Origin: Allomesorhizobium camelthorni
Lineage (GTDB): Bacteria; Pseudomonadota; Alphaproteobacteria; Rhizobiales; Rhizobiaceae
Length of the DNA: 64,000 nucleotides
Assembly: GCF_011045125.1 (NCBI RefSeq)
Contig: NZ_JAAKZF010000023.1
Span: 1 to 64,000, forward strand
Reading direction: 5' to 3'
Made by a program: the position numbers and the translations under genes. Below are positions 1 to 8,199 of the stretch, piece by piece; position 1 is the stretch's first letter, and every line of letters begins with the position of its first letter. The notes below the pieces were generated by a model that saw only the letters and a list, made by a program, of their open reading frames with translations, was not told the origin of the DNA and ran no database searches.

Positions 1-195
1 GTAGTAGCCGACGAAGATGGCGAGCACGAAGATCGCGAAGCGGAACACGAAGGGATCGATCACGCCGCCGGAGACGACATGGGCGGCGGCTGCGGCCGCA
101 TCACCCGCCGCCTCGGTGCTTTCAAGCGCCGCGCGCGCGGTGGCGACGGCCTGCTCGAGCTGGTCGAGCGCCTGTTCGAGAGCGGTCTTTTCCAT
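1..195 (-). CDS. pntAB: NAD(P) transhydrogenase subunit alpha part 2 (PntA2), partial
   Basis: This is the N-terminal 65 residues of the small membrane-anchoring alpha2 subunit of the proton-translocating NAD(P) transhydrogenase; the rest lies beyond the left edge. The visible protein starts MEKTALEQALDQLEQ, continues through an Ala/Glu-rich amphipathic stretch, and enters a first membrane helix (FVFRFAIFVLAIFVGYY). Its ATG shares one base with the TGA stop of the upstream alpha1 gene, so the two are translationally coupled. The complex couples hydride transfer between NADH and NADP+ to proton flow. The assignment rests on position after alpha1 and on the helix. The beta subunit is expected next, outside the window. 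Confidence 0.85.
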   Translation of the reverse strand, partial: MEKTALEQALDQLEQAVATARAALESTEAAGDAAAAAAHVVSGGVIDPFVFRFAIFVLAIFVGYY

Positions 196-1538
196 CACGC
201 GTCTCCCCTGTTCTTGCCGGGCACGATCGGCTTGGGCTTAGCCACCGCCGGTTTCCTGGGCGCCGTCGGCTTCTTCGCGACAGCCTTTTTCGGCGCGACA
301 TCGAGGCCGGACTCGGCGCCCTTGGCAGCCTTCTTGACCGCAGGGTCGTCGCCGCGATTCTGGCCGGGAACGATAGGCTTGGATGCGGCCGGCGCCGCAG
401 CTTCCTTGCCAGCGAAGTTCGGATGCACGACCTTGCCACCATCCGTCAGCATGGTCGCCTTGACCAGTTCGTCGTCGCGATTGATCGCGAGCTGCTTCGT
501 GCCCTTGTCGACCATGGTTTCAAGGAAGGCGAACAGGTTGCGCGCATAAAGCAGCGAGGCGGACGCCGCGACGCGGCCGGGCACGTTCAGATGTCCGACG
601 ATCTTGACGCTGTTGTCGAGCGTGATCACCGCGCCGGGGACAGCGCCTTCGACATTGCCGCCGCGCTCGACCGCGAGATCGACGATGACCGAGCCGGGCT
701 TCATCGATTGCACCATGGCGGCCGAGACCAGCTTCGGCGCCGGCCGGCCGGGAATGAGCGCGGTGGTGATGACGATGTCCTGCTTGGCGATGTGCTCGGC
801 TGTCAGCGCCGCCTGCTTGGCCTGGTATTCCTTCGACATTTCCTTGGCGTAGCCGCCAGCAGTTTCGGCTGCCTTGAACTCCTCGTCCTCGACCGCCAGG
901 AACTTCGCGCCGAGCGAGGCGACCTGCTCCTTGACGGCGGGGCGCACGTCGGTGGCGGTGACGATCGCGCCCATGCGGCGTGCCGTGGCGATCGCCTGCA
1001 GCCCGGCGACGCCGACGCCCATGACGAAGACCTTCGCCGCCGGCACCGTGCCGGCCGCGGTCATCATCATCGGCAATGCGCGGTCATACTCGGCCGCGCC
1101 GTCGATGACGGCCTGATAGCCGGCGAGATTGGCCTGCGAGGAAAGCACGTCCATGACCTGCGCGCGGGTGATGCGCGGCATGAACTCCATCGAGAAGGCG
1201 GTCACGCCGGCCTTGGCAATTGCAGCGACCGCCGCGTCGTTGCCGTAGGGATCCATGATGGCGATAACGGCCGCGCCCGATTTGTAGCTTTTCAGCTCGG
1301 CTTCGCTCGGGCGGCGCACCTTGAGCACCACGTCCGCCTTCGCCGCGTCCGACGCCTTGCCGATCGCGGCTCCCGCCTTGGCGAACTCCTCGTCGGTGAT
1401 GCGCGAAGCCAAGCCGGCGCCCGCCTCGACGATCACATCGAGGCCAAGCCCGCAAATCCGCTTCACCGTATCCGGCGAAGCCGCGACCCGCGGCTCGTTC
1501 GAATCCACTTCCTTCGGAACGAAGACAATCTGCCCCAC
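195..1538 (-). CDS. pntAA: NAD(P) transhydrogenase subunit alpha part 1 (PntA1)
   Basis: This is the soluble NAD(H)-binding domain I of the proton-translocating transhydrogenase, in the split-alpha form usual for alphaproteobacteria. It opens with GQIVFVPKE, has a Rossmann GVGVAG motif at residues 174-179, and a GAIVTATDVRP dinucleotide region. The start is GTG, with GAGGGAC about six bases upstream. At 447 residues it is longer than the family's usual ~380. The surplus is a Lys/Ala/Pro-rich tail (about 378-447) holding two near-identical copies of KPIVPG(Q/K)NRGD, at about 387-397 and 436-446. Enzyme identity is secure; the role of the tail is unknown. Confidence 0.95.
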   Translation of the reverse strand: MGQIVFVPKEVDSNEPRVAASPDTVKRICGLGLDVIVEAGAGLASRITDEEFAKAGAAIGKASDAAKADVVLKVRRPSEAELKSYKSGAAVIAIMDPYGNDAAVAAIAKAGVTAFSMEFMPRITRAQVMDVLSSQANLAGYQAVIDGAAEYDRALPMMMTAAGTVPAAKVFVMGVGVAGLQAIATARRMGAIVTATDVRPAVKEQVASLGAKFLAVEDEEFKAAETAGGYAKEMSKEYQAKQAALTAEHIAKQDIVITTALIPGRPAPKLVSAAMVQSMKPGSVIVDLAVERGGNVEGAVPGAVITLDNSVKIVGHLNVPGRVAASASLLYARNLFAFLETMVDKGTKQLAINRDDELVKATMLTDGGKVVHPNFAGKEAAAPAASKPIVPGQNRGDDPAVKKAAKGAESGLDVAPKKAVAKKPTAPRKPAVAKPKPIVPGKNRGDA

Positions 1539-1600
1539 CGCGTGTCCCTCTTCGGCTGGATTTCAATCGGACGCGGAGAACCCGCGGCCGGGAAGGATCG

Positions 1601-1849
1601 TCAGGCGACGTGCCTCGGCGCGCGGCGGATCAGATAGATGCCTATGGCGCAGATGATCAGGAAAAGGAACAAGGCGGAAAAGAAGCCGGCATTGGTGAAG
1701 AAGCCGAACGCCATCGCCACAAGCAGCGCCAGGCAGACGAGCGAACCGTATTTGGCGAGCAGCAGAAATCCCAGATAGGTTTTCTCGTGCTCGGAATAGT
1801 CCATGTCGGCGCCCATTTCGAGCGGGCCGTTCGGCGCGTGGTCAGCCAT
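1601..1849 (-). CDS. aa3-type cytochrome c oxidase subunit IV-like small membrane protein
   Basis: This is an 82-residue protein starting MADHAPNGPLEMGADMDYSEH, followed by two closely spaced hydrophobic helices (about residues 28-50 and 53-73) and a basic end. The layout matches the bacterial aa3-type cytochrome c oxidase subunit IV family, whose members often sit just upstream of pntA in rhizobia. The ATG at 1849 was chosen because AAGGGG lies about nine bases upstream and because the family starts there; a longer frame running to 2128 has no family resemblance. It probably forms one transcript with pntA. The link to the oxidase is by family; none of its other genes are nearby. Confidence 0.75.
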   Translation of the reverse strand: MADHAPNGPLEMGADMDYSEHEKTYLGFLLLAKYGSLVCLALLVAMAFGFFTNAGFFSALFLFLIICAIGIYLIRRAPRHVA

Positions 1850-1950
1850 CAATAAACCCCTTGAAAATCCTGTCCTGCGCACATAGCGAAAACGGCGCGC
1901 AAGGGCAATGCCGCGATTGCCGTTCTGGATGCGACAAGAGATCAGCAAAA

Positions 1951-1977
1951 ACGTGGTAGGTGCGACGCCTACCACGT
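1951..1977. promoter_or_regulatory. Perfect 10-bp inverted repeat between divergent genes
   Basis: ACGTGGTAGG and its exact complement CCTACCACGT are separated by 7 bases. The repeat lies in the 218-bp gap between the minus-strand oxidase subunit IV-like gene and the plus-strand DUF2270 gene. It could be an operator for either promoter or an RNA hairpin in one of the leaders. There is no T-run, so it is not a typical terminator. Confidence 0.45.
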
Positions 1978-2067
1978 CCAAACTCCCGTAATGAATCGAT
2001 TTTGGCGGAGCGTTTCCGCCCGAACGCGCGTTAAATAGGTGCGGAGGTTTCTGGTTGGGAGGCAGAC

Positions 2068-2790
2068 ATGGACGAGACCCGCGAACCACCGAGCGTGGAC
2101 AACATCGCAAGATGGGAGGCGCCACCATTTCCCGCGAGTTCCAGCGAATACATCACCGTGCTGGCGCATTACCATCGCGCAGAAATGGGCCGGATGGCGG
2201 GCTGGCGCGACCGCATCGACCGCACCACCAATTGGGCGATCACCGGCGTGGCGGCGATGCTCTCGCTGTCGCTGTCGTCGCCCACCTCGCATCACGGCGT
2301 GCTTCTGTTCGCCATGGTTCTGGTGCAGTTGCTGCTCCTGATAGAAGCGCGGCGCTACCGCTTCTTCGACGTTTATCGAGGCCGGGTGCGCCGGCTGGAA
2401 AAGCACTATTTCGCCCAGATCCTCGCGCCATTGCCGGATCCAAGCGCGGGCTGGGCAGAACTCCTTGGCCAGGATTTGCGCCGGCCGCGATTCCTGATCC
2501 CGCTACACGTGGCGATGTCGCGGCGGCTGAAGCGAAATTACATGTGGATGTTTCTTATCCTTCTGCTCGCATGGGTGCTCAAGATCTCGACGCCCAAGCT
2601 GCAGGAGGAAGGGACCGCGCGCGAACTGGCCTGGTCTTTCAACGAGGTCATCGGCAGCGCAGCATTCGGGCCGATATCCGGCTGGGTCATCCTGCTCGGC
2701 GTGGCGGCCTTCTATTGCTGGCTTGCCTATACCGCGCTCAGGCCCGATGTGGAGACCGTCGAAGCGACCTACGGAGAAGTTCACGTTTGA
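2068..2790 (+). CDS. DUF2270 domain-containing integral membrane protein
   Basis: This is a 240-residue protein of the uncharacterised DUF2270 family. The soluble N-terminus leads to a conserved-looking stretch (LAHYHRAEMGRMAGWRDRID, about residues 32-51). Two hydrophobic helices follow at about 55-90, then an Arg-rich segment (EARRYRFFDVYRGRVRRLEK). Another hydrophobic segment lies at about 155-172 and a last one near 210-230. GGGAGG sits four bases before the ATG. It ends 14 bp short of the convergent ABC ATPase gene. No function is known for the family, and the neighbours give no clue. Confidence 0.75.
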   Translation: MDETREPPSVDNIARWEAPPFPASSSEYITVLAHYHRAEMGRMAGWRDRIDRTTNWAITGVAAMLSLSLSSPTSHHGVLLFAMVLVQLLLLIEARRYRFFDVYRGRVRRLEKHYFAQILAPLPDPSAGWAELLGQDLRRPRFLIPLHVAMSRRLKRNYMWMFLILLLAWVLKISTPKLQEEGTARELAWSFNEVIGSAAFGPISGWVILLGVAAFYCWLAYTALRPDVETVEATYGEVHV

Positions 2791-2804
2791 GGGGTTGAGC
2801 CGCC

Positions 2805-3638
2805 TCAAGCCAGCCAACGCTTGCGCCGCTTGTAGTGCTTCACGTCCTTGAACGATTTGCGGCCCTCGCCGGCTACGCCGAGATAAAATTCCTTCACATC
2901 CTCGTTTTCGCGCAGCGCCGAGGCCTCGCCGTCAAGCACGATGCGGCCCGATTCGAGGATGTAGCCGTATTTGGCGAAGCGCAGCGCCACGTTGGTGTTC
3001 TGCTCGGCAAGCAGGAAGGACACGCCCTGCCCCTCGTTCAGCTTCTTCACGATCTCGAAGATTTCTTCCACGAGCTGCGGCGCCAGGCCCATGGAGGGCT
3101 CGTCGAGCAGGATCATCTTGGGACGGCTCATCAGCGCCCGGCCGATCGCCGTCATCTGCTGCTCGCCGCCCGACGTGTACCCGGCGAGGCTGGAACGGCG
3201 CACCTTCAGGCGCGGGAAATATTCGTAGACGAGGTCGAGGTCGGCACGGATCGCGGCCTTGCCGTCGCGGCGCGTGAATGCGCCGGTCATCAGATTGTCT
3301 TCGACGGTGAGATGGCCGAAGCAGTGGCGTCCTTCCATCACCTGGATGCAGCCGCGCCTGACCAGATCGTTGGGCGACAGCGCCTGGACTTCATTGCCCT
3401 CGAACACGATCGAGCCCTTGGTGACTTCGCCGCGCTCGGCGTGGAGCAGATTGGAGATCGCCTTCAGCGTCGTCGTCTTGCCCGCGCCATTGGCCCCGAG
3501 CAGCGCGGTGATGCCGCCCTGCGGCACGGTCAGCGAAACGCCCTTCAGGACGAGGATGACGTGATCGTAGATCACCTCGATATTGTTGACCGAGAGGATC
3601 GGGGTGGCGGGGTCGATGGCAGGTTCGGTGCCGTGCAT
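2805..3638 (-). CDS. HAAT-family ABC transporter ATP-binding protein (LivF-like)
   Basis: This is the second ATPase (277 residues) of the branched-chain-amino-acid-type importer encoded upstream on the same strand. Visible motifs are Walker A GANGAGKTT (48-56), an ABC signature in the form SGGEQQM (about residue 157) and Walker B MILLDEPSMGLAP. The short ABC core and C-terminal strands match LivF rather than LivG. A 40-residue C-terminal extension ends in a basic KHYKRRKRWLA. It is the last gene of the operon and is separated from the binding-protein gene by a 125-bp palindromic element. The substrate cannot be told from the sequence; family members carry amino acids, amides, urea or aromatic acids. 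Confidence 0.9.
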   Translation of the reverse strand: MHGTEPAIDPATPILSVNNIEVIYDHVILVLKGVSLTVPQGGITALLGANGAGKTTTLKAISNLLHAERGEVTKGSIVFEGNEVQALSPNDLVRRGCIQVMEGRHCFGHLTVEDNLMTGAFTRRDGKAAIRADLDLVYEYFPRLKVRRSSLAGYTSGGEQQMTAIGRALMSRPKMILLDEPSMGLAPQLVEEIFEIVKKLNEGQGVSFLLAEQNTNVALRFAKYGYILESGRIVLDGEASALRENEDVKEFYLGVAGEGRKSFKDVKHYKRRKRWLA

Positions 3639-3682
3639 CTTGTTGCTTCCCTGATGGATAGACGCCGCATCGCGGCAGCGAT

Positions 3683-3807
3683 CCTTCTCCCCGTTTACGG
3701 GGAGAAGATGCCGGCAGGCAGATGAGGGGCGGCGTTAACTTTGCAAATGTTGTCGCTGCCCCTCATCCGGCCCTTCGGGCCACCTTCTCCCGTGAACGGG
3801 GAGAAGG
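3683..3807. repeat. Nested palindromic repeat element between binding-protein and ATPase genes
   Basis: This 125-bp element has two outer arms, each itself a hairpin: CTTCTCCCCGTTTACGGGGAG on the left and CTTCTCCCGTGAACGGGGAG on the right. The arms are inverted relative to each other, so the whole block can also fold end to end. Inner blocks GATGAGGGGC and GCCCCTCATC pair too. The right half contains CCGGCCCTTCGGGC, also found in the element inside xdhC. It sits between two genes of one operon, where it could stabilise the upstream mRNA or reduce read-through. Confidence 0.8.
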
Positions 3808-3817
3808 GAGAAAAGTG

Positions 3818-5134
3818 CTACATCTTGCACTCTTCGCTGACCGGCCACGGCGCGTTGGCGGCGGCGTAGTCCTTGGCCGCGGTTTCAACCAGCGGGTCGA
3901 TCGCCGCGCGGTCGGCAGTCAGCAGTTCCGACACCTTGTTGAACTTCGTGCCGTCCCATTCGATCATCCACGCCCCGGAATGGCCGGTGTGGTCGGCGCA
4001 GCTCGTCGAGAAGGGCGGGATCATGCCCTCAAGGCCGAGTTCGGCGATGCGCGCCTCGTCGAATTTGAGGTTTTCCAGGCCCCAGCGCAGCTGCTCGGCG
4101 TTGACGACCTTAGTGTCGAAATGCTCCTGCGCGACCTTCACGCCCTCGGCGAGCATCGCCGAGATCAGGACGCCGCGCTGGTAGAACACCCAGTCGAACT
4201 CGCCGCCGGCCTGGTCGATCATCGACTTGCCGGTATCGACGATATGCTTCTTGATGTCCTGCATGGCCGGCGCTTGCGAATTGGGCAGGCTCCACGAGAT
4301 CGCCCGATAGCCCTTGGCGGCCTCGCCCGAGACCTTCATGTCGCCGTCATGGCCGGACCACCAGATGCCGACGAACTGGTTCATCGGATATTTGGTCTTG
4401 ACCGCTTCGGTGATGGCGCCGGCGTTCATCGCGCCCCAGCCCCACATCAGCACGAAATCGGGCCGCTCGCGCCGAATCTGCAGCCATTGGGCCGACTGGT
4501 TCTGCATCTCCTTCAGACCGACCGGGATCGGCAGGAGAGTGAAGCCGTGCTTCTCGGCGGCCTGCTCGAACAGCGGGATCGGCTCCTTGCCGTAGGGATG
4601 GTCGAGATGCAGAAGCGCGATCTTCTTGCCGCTGAGGCTGGCGAGATCGCCTCCCGAGATCGCCTGCAGGACCATGTTGGCGCCGTCCCAATAGGAGGCC
4701 GGCGGGTTGAACGCCCACTGGAAGGTCTTGCCGTCCTGCATGGCCGAGAAGCCGTAGCCCGGCGCGAGAATCGGGATCTTGTCGACATTGGATTTCGGCA
4801 GCACCTGGAGTGTGATGCCGGTCGACCAGGGCTGGGTGACGATGCCTGTCGCCTTGGTCTTTTCGTAGCACTCGACGCCCTTTTCGGTGTTGTAGCCGGT
4901 CTCGCATTCCTCATAGCCGAGCGTCACGCCGTTCACGCCGCCGTCGCGTTCGTTGAGCATCATCATGTAATCGCGCTGGCCGTTCATCAGCGGGATGCCG
5001 GTGGACGCGAACGGACCCGTCCGGTAGCTGAGGTTGGGCAGGCTGACGCTGTCCTGGGCAATGGCCGGGGCGGCGAGCACCGTACCCGCGGCGAGCGCCG
5101 CGCAAAGCAGGGTGGTCTTCAGCAGTCTTTTCAT
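3818..5134 (-). CDS. HAAT-family ABC transporter substrate-binding protein (LivJ-like)
   Basis: This is the periplasmic ligand-binding protein of the HAAT importer (438 residues). A signal peptide (MKRLLKTTLLCAALAAGTV, ending ...APAIAQ) is followed by a Peripla_BP_6-type domain with LSYRTGPFASTGIPLMNGQR, where ligand-contact residues normally lie. The ATG at 5134 was chosen over the longer frame because GGAGG lies eight bases upstream and the signal peptide begins there. At ~440 residues it is longer than classic LivJ (~370), as in the subgroup found next to acyl-CoA synthetases. Two permease genes lie upstream. The ligand is unknown; branched-chain amino acids should not be assumed. Confidence 0.9.
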   Translation of the reverse strand: MKRLLKTTLLCAALAAGTVLAAPAIAQDSVSLPNLSYRTGPFASTGIPLMNGQRDYMMMLNERDGGVNGVTLGYEECETGYNTEKGVECYEKTKATGIVTQPWSTGITLQVLPKSNVDKIPILAPGYGFSAMQDGKTFQWAFNPPASYWDGANMVLQAISGGDLASLSGKKIALLHLDHPYGKEPIPLFEQAAEKHGFTLLPIPVGLKEMQNQSAQWLQIRRERPDFVLMWGWGAMNAGAITEAVKTKYPMNQFVGIWWSGHDGDMKVSGEAAKGYRAISWSLPNSQAPAMQDIKKHIVDTGKSMIDQAGGEFDWVFYQRGVLISAMLAEGVKVAQEHFDTKVVNAEQLRWGLENLKFDEARIAELGLEGMIPPFSTSCADHTGHSGAWMIEWDGTKFNKVSELLTADRAAIDPLVETAAKDYAAANAPWPVSEECKM

Positions 5135-5259
5135 TTCATTTCCTCCACTTGTTCGTTTCTCCGTTACGGATCGGGCGAACCAACCCCGTATTCCCTGGCC
5201 GATCTTGATCGACCATGACCTTTTCCGAAAACCGGGTACCACTTTTCGGGATCATGGTC

Positions 5260-6336
5260 CTAATGCGGGAACGGCCACATGATCAGTTTCTCCCTGATGA
5301 TTTCCCAGAAGCGAGCCAACCCGTGCGGCTCCACGATCAGGAACATTATGATCAGCCCGCCGATGATCATGGTGTTGAGATGTTCCGCCATCGATGAACT
5401 GATCGGAATGCCGAAGGTGGCCGGCAGCGTGCCGATGATGACCGGCAGCGCCACGATCAGGATCGCGCCGAGATAATTGCCGAGGATCGAGCCGAGCCCG
5501 CCGATGATGGCGATGAACAGCACGCGGAACGACAGCGGAATGTCGAACAGGTTCGGCTCGGCCGCACCCCGCCACAGGAACACGAACAGCGCGCCCGAAA
5601 TGCCGACGATATAGGACGACACGGCGAAGGCCGACAGCTTGGCCTTCATGAGATTGATGCCGACAAGTTCTGCGGCGATGTCCATATCGCGCACCGACTT
5701 CCAGATGCGGCCGATGCGGCCGCGCGTGATGTTGATGGCGAAGCAGGTTACTAGGGCGACTACGCAGAGCACGAAATAATATTGCACGATGGCCCGGGCG
5801 TTGGGGCCGGCGACCGCGACGCCGAACATTTCTATCGTCGGCACCTGGATCGCGCCGGAGGCATTGTAATTGTAGAGCCATGCCCACTTCTCGAACAGCC
5901 ACACCAGGAAGAACTGGGCGGCGAGCGTCGCGATCGCGAGATAGAAGCCTTTGATGCGCAGCGACGGCAGGCCGAAGGCAACGCCGACGGCGGCCGAGAA
6001 GAAGCCGGACAGGCCGATGGCGATGAGGATATTGAGCTCCGGGAAAATGGTGAGGAGCTTGTAACAGGCATAGGCGCCGACGCCCATGAACGCGCCGGTG
6101 CCGAGCGAGAGCTGCCCAGCATAGCCGGTCAGTATGTTGAGCCCGAGTGCCGCGAGCGCATAGATCAGCACCGGCGTCAGCAGCGCCTTGAATGCGAACT
6201 CGTTGGCCGTCATCGGAAACACGACGAAGGCGAGCACCAGGATAAAACCGAGCAGCCACGCATCCTGCTTGACCGGGAACAGCGCGTGATCGGCCTCGTA
6301 GCTGGTTTTGAACTGGCCTGCGGTGCGGTAGAGCAT
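5260..6336 (-). CDS. HAAT-family ABC transporter permease (LivM-like)
   Basis: This is the second permease (358 residues) of the HAAT importer in the inner membrane. The N-terminal cytoplasmic tail (MLYRTAGQFKTSYEADHALF) precedes the first helix at about residue 30. A LivM-type core follows with NILTGYAGQLSLGTGAFMGV, and the ATPase-coupling loop contains SVRDMDIAAELVGINLMKAK at about 215-235. An Ile/Leu-rich last helix and GLARFWEIIREKL close the protein. It lies 87 bp after the LivH-like gene and 125 bp before the binding-protein gene, all on one strand. Confidence 0.92.
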   Translation of the reverse strand: MLYRTAGQFKTSYEADHALFPVKQDAWLLGFILVLAFVVFPMTANEFAFKALLTPVLIYALAALGLNILTGYAGQLSLGTGAFMGVGAYACYKLLTIFPELNILIAIGLSGFFSAAVGVAFGLPSLRIKGFYLAIATLAAQFFLVWLFEKWAWLYNYNASGAIQVPTIEMFGVAVAGPNARAIVQYYFVLCVVALVTCFAINITRGRIGRIWKSVRDMDIAAELVGINLMKAKLSAFAVSSYIVGISGALFVFLWRGAAEPNLFDIPLSFRVLFIAIIGGLGSILGNYLGAILIVALPVIIGTLPATFGIPISSSMAEHLNTMIIGGLIIMFLIVEPHGLARFWEIIREKLIMWPFPH

Positions 6337-6423
6337 GGTTATGACCTCCCGCCATTGAAAATGCCTGCGGCGATGCTGCTACGGGGGGTGGGAAGGAACG
6401 CGGCGGTCATTGTCATCATCACC

Positions 6424-7383
6424 TCACACCCGCTCGATGATCTTTTCGCCGAACAGGCCCTGCGGCCGGAACAGAAGCACGATCAGCGCGAAGACGAAAG
6501 CGAACCAGGTTTCGGTGTTGCCGCCGAGCAGCGGCTGGCCCCAGTAGATCTCGAACAGCTTTTCCAGAATGCCGATGGCGAGGCCGCCGATGATCGCGCC
6601 TGGCACCGATTCAAGACCGCCCAGCATCAAGACCGGCAGCGCCTTGAAGGCGATCACCTCCAGCGCGAAGGAGACACCCGCGCGGGCTCCCCAGACGATG
6701 CCGGTGGCGAGCGCGATGACGCCGGCGATGAACCAGACCAGCACCCAGATCGTCGACAGTGAGATGCCGACCGATAGCGCCGCCTGGTGGTCATCGCCGA
6801 GCGCGCGAATGGCGCGGCCCATCTTCGACTTGTTGAGGAAGAGGATAAGCCCCGCGACCAGAAGCACCGCACCGACGACGGCGGTCAGATCCTTCTGCTC
6901 GATCGAAACGAAGCCGCCAAACGGTTCGAAAGTGAAGCTGCCGGTCGGGATGAACAACTGCTCGGTGATCATCACCTTGTTTTCGCCGCCGAAGATGATC
7001 TCGCCGAAGCCGATCAGGAACAGCGTAATGCCGATCGTGGCCATGAACAGGATGATGTCCGGCTGGTTGACCAGCGGGCGCAGCACCACGCGCTCGATGG
7101 CCACGGCGAGCAGGAACATGACGACCAGCGTCAAAGGCAGAGCGAGCAGCGCCGGCACACCCTTTTCATAGAGGCCGACCAGCGTGAGCGCAGCGAACAC
7201 CACCATGATGCCTTGCGCGAAATTGAAGATGCGCGAGGACTTGTAGATGAGCACGAAGCCGAGCGCGATCAGCGCATAGAGCACGCCGGCGACCAGCCCC
7301 TCCCACAGCACCTGGATCAGAAAATCAGGCGCGCCGAACATGTCCTGGAACGGTTTGACGAAAATGCCTTCGACCAGGTTCAT
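6424..7383 (-). CDS. HAAT-family ABC transporter permease (LivH-like)
   Basis: This is the first permease (319 residues) of the HAAT importer. It shows the LivH hallmarks: VLYALIALGFVLIYKSSRIFNFAQG near residues 35-60, RALGDDHQAALSVGI in the coupling region (about 195-210), and LGGLESVPGAIIGGLAIG towards the C-terminus. An extra N-terminal segment (LVEGIFVKPFQDMFGAPDF) precedes the usual start, and a ~20-residue loop around the middle is acidic. Its ATG overlaps the end of the NUDIX gene by 4 bp, indicating translational coupling with that unexpected operon member. Confidence 0.92.
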   Translation of the reverse strand: MNLVEGIFVKPFQDMFGAPDFLIQVLWEGLVAGVLYALIALGFVLIYKSSRIFNFAQGIMVVFAALTLVGLYEKGVPALLALPLTLVVMFLLAVAIERVVLRPLVNQPDIILFMATIGITLFLIGFGEIIFGGENKVMITEQLFIPTGSFTFEPFGGFVSIEQKDLTAVVGAVLLVAGLILFLNKSKMGRAIRALGDDHQAALSVGISLSTIWVLVWFIAGVIALATGIVWGARAGVSFALEVIAFKALPVLMLGGLESVPGAIIGGLAIGILEKLFEIYWGQPLLGGNTETWFAFVFALIVLLFRPQGLFGEKIIERV

Positions 7384-8006
7384 AGGATACCCCGCAGGCG
7401 AACGTGATAAAGCAGCAGAATAGTCTTGGCGTCGCGGATTTCGCCGCTCGCCACCATCGCGAGCGCGCGCTCGAAGCCGATTTCCAGGACCTCGATGTTT
7501 TCGTTTTCGCCGTCGGCGCCACCGCCATTGGTCGGACGGTCAGAGGGATTGTACTCGGCCATGAAGAAATGCAGCCGCTCGGTAACCGAACCGGGACTCA
7601 TGAAGATGTCGAAGACGGGCTCGACATCGCCGATGCGATAGCCGGTTTCCTCGGCCACTTCGCGGCGGATCGCATCGCCCGGACTGTCGTCGTCGAGCAG
7701 GCCGGCCGGCGCCTCGATCATCTGACCGCTCGTAATGCCGTTCAGGAAAGCAGGGAGCCGGAACTGCCGCGTCAGCACGACGCTGCGGCGCGCGCGGTTG
7801 TAAAGCAGGATCGTCGCCCCGTTGCCGCGATCGTAGGCCTCGCGGGTCTGCCGCTGCCAGGAGCCGTCAGCAAGGCGGAGATCGAAATCGTAGCGGCTCA
7901 GATGATACCAGTTGGCCGACAACGGCGTCACTTCATGCATGCGAACGCCGCTCTGTTCCGGCGGCGGAAAGCTCGACGCGGCTGTCGGTTTCGGTCGCTG
8001 GCTCAC
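7380..8006 (-). CDS. NUDIX hydrolase (ADP-ribose/GDP-mannose pyrophosphatase type)
   Basis: This 208-residue Nudix enzyme probably cleaves a nucleoside-diphosphate sugar or ADP-ribose. The Nudix box core REVAEETGY lies at about residues 115-123, preceded by APAGLLDDDSPGDA, in which the first acidic position reads Asp rather than Glu. Upstream lie an ILLYNRARRSVVLTRQFR strand pair and downstream an ENENIEVLEIGFE segment, as in NudK/NudF-type enzymes. It is embedded in a transporter operon, overlapping the permease gene by 4 bp, so it should be co-expressed with it. A role in nucleotide turnover linked to the AMP-forming ligase of this operon is only a guess. Confidence 0.85.
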   Translation of the reverse strand: MSQRPKPTAASSFPPPEQSGVRMHEVTPLSANWYHLSRYDFDLRLADGSWQRQTREAYDRGNGATILLYNRARRSVVLTRQFRLPAFLNGITSGQMIEAPAGLLDDDSPGDAIRREVAEETGYRIGDVEPVFDIFMSPGSVTERLHFFMAEYNPSDRPTNGGGADGENENIEVLEIGFERALAMVASGEIRDAKTILLLYHVRLRGIL

Positions 8007-8037
8007 CTTGATTCTCCCCCCGCCACTTCCATGCGCT

Positions 8038-8187
8038 TCAGCCAGCCAGTTGCGGGAACAGCCCGAGCAGGCCGACGATGATCAGATAGATGGCGACGAT
8101 GTAATTCAGAAGCCGCGGTACGATCAGGATCAAGACCCCGGCAATCAGGGCGATCAGCGGCGACAGCGGCAGGGTTCCGATATCCAT
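8038..8187 (-). CDS. DUF3096 family small membrane protein
   Basis: This 49-residue ORF starts MDIGTLPLSPLIALIAG and continues with an almost wholly hydrophobic sequence broken by a single Pro-Arg-Leu-Leu-Asn turn. It gives two short helices (about 9-24 and 27-46), as expected for DUF3096 proteins. The ATG at 8187 follows AAAGGAAAT within ten bases and lies 12 bp after the LivG-like stop. The 66-residue reading in another frame here (8003-8203) has no hydrophobic pattern and is not the gene. Function is unknown; it may be an accessory to membrane components. Confidence 0.75.
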   Translation of the reverse strand: MDIGTLPLSPLIALIAGVLILIVPRLLNYIVAIYLIIVGLLGLFPQLAG

Positions 8188-8199
8188 GTCGATTTCCTT

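Noticed and set aside
2835-3725. Long plus-strand ORF opposite the LivF-like ATPase gene
   Set aside because: Mirror frame of a clear ABC ATPase in GC-rich DNA; Arg/His-rich composition, no motifs.
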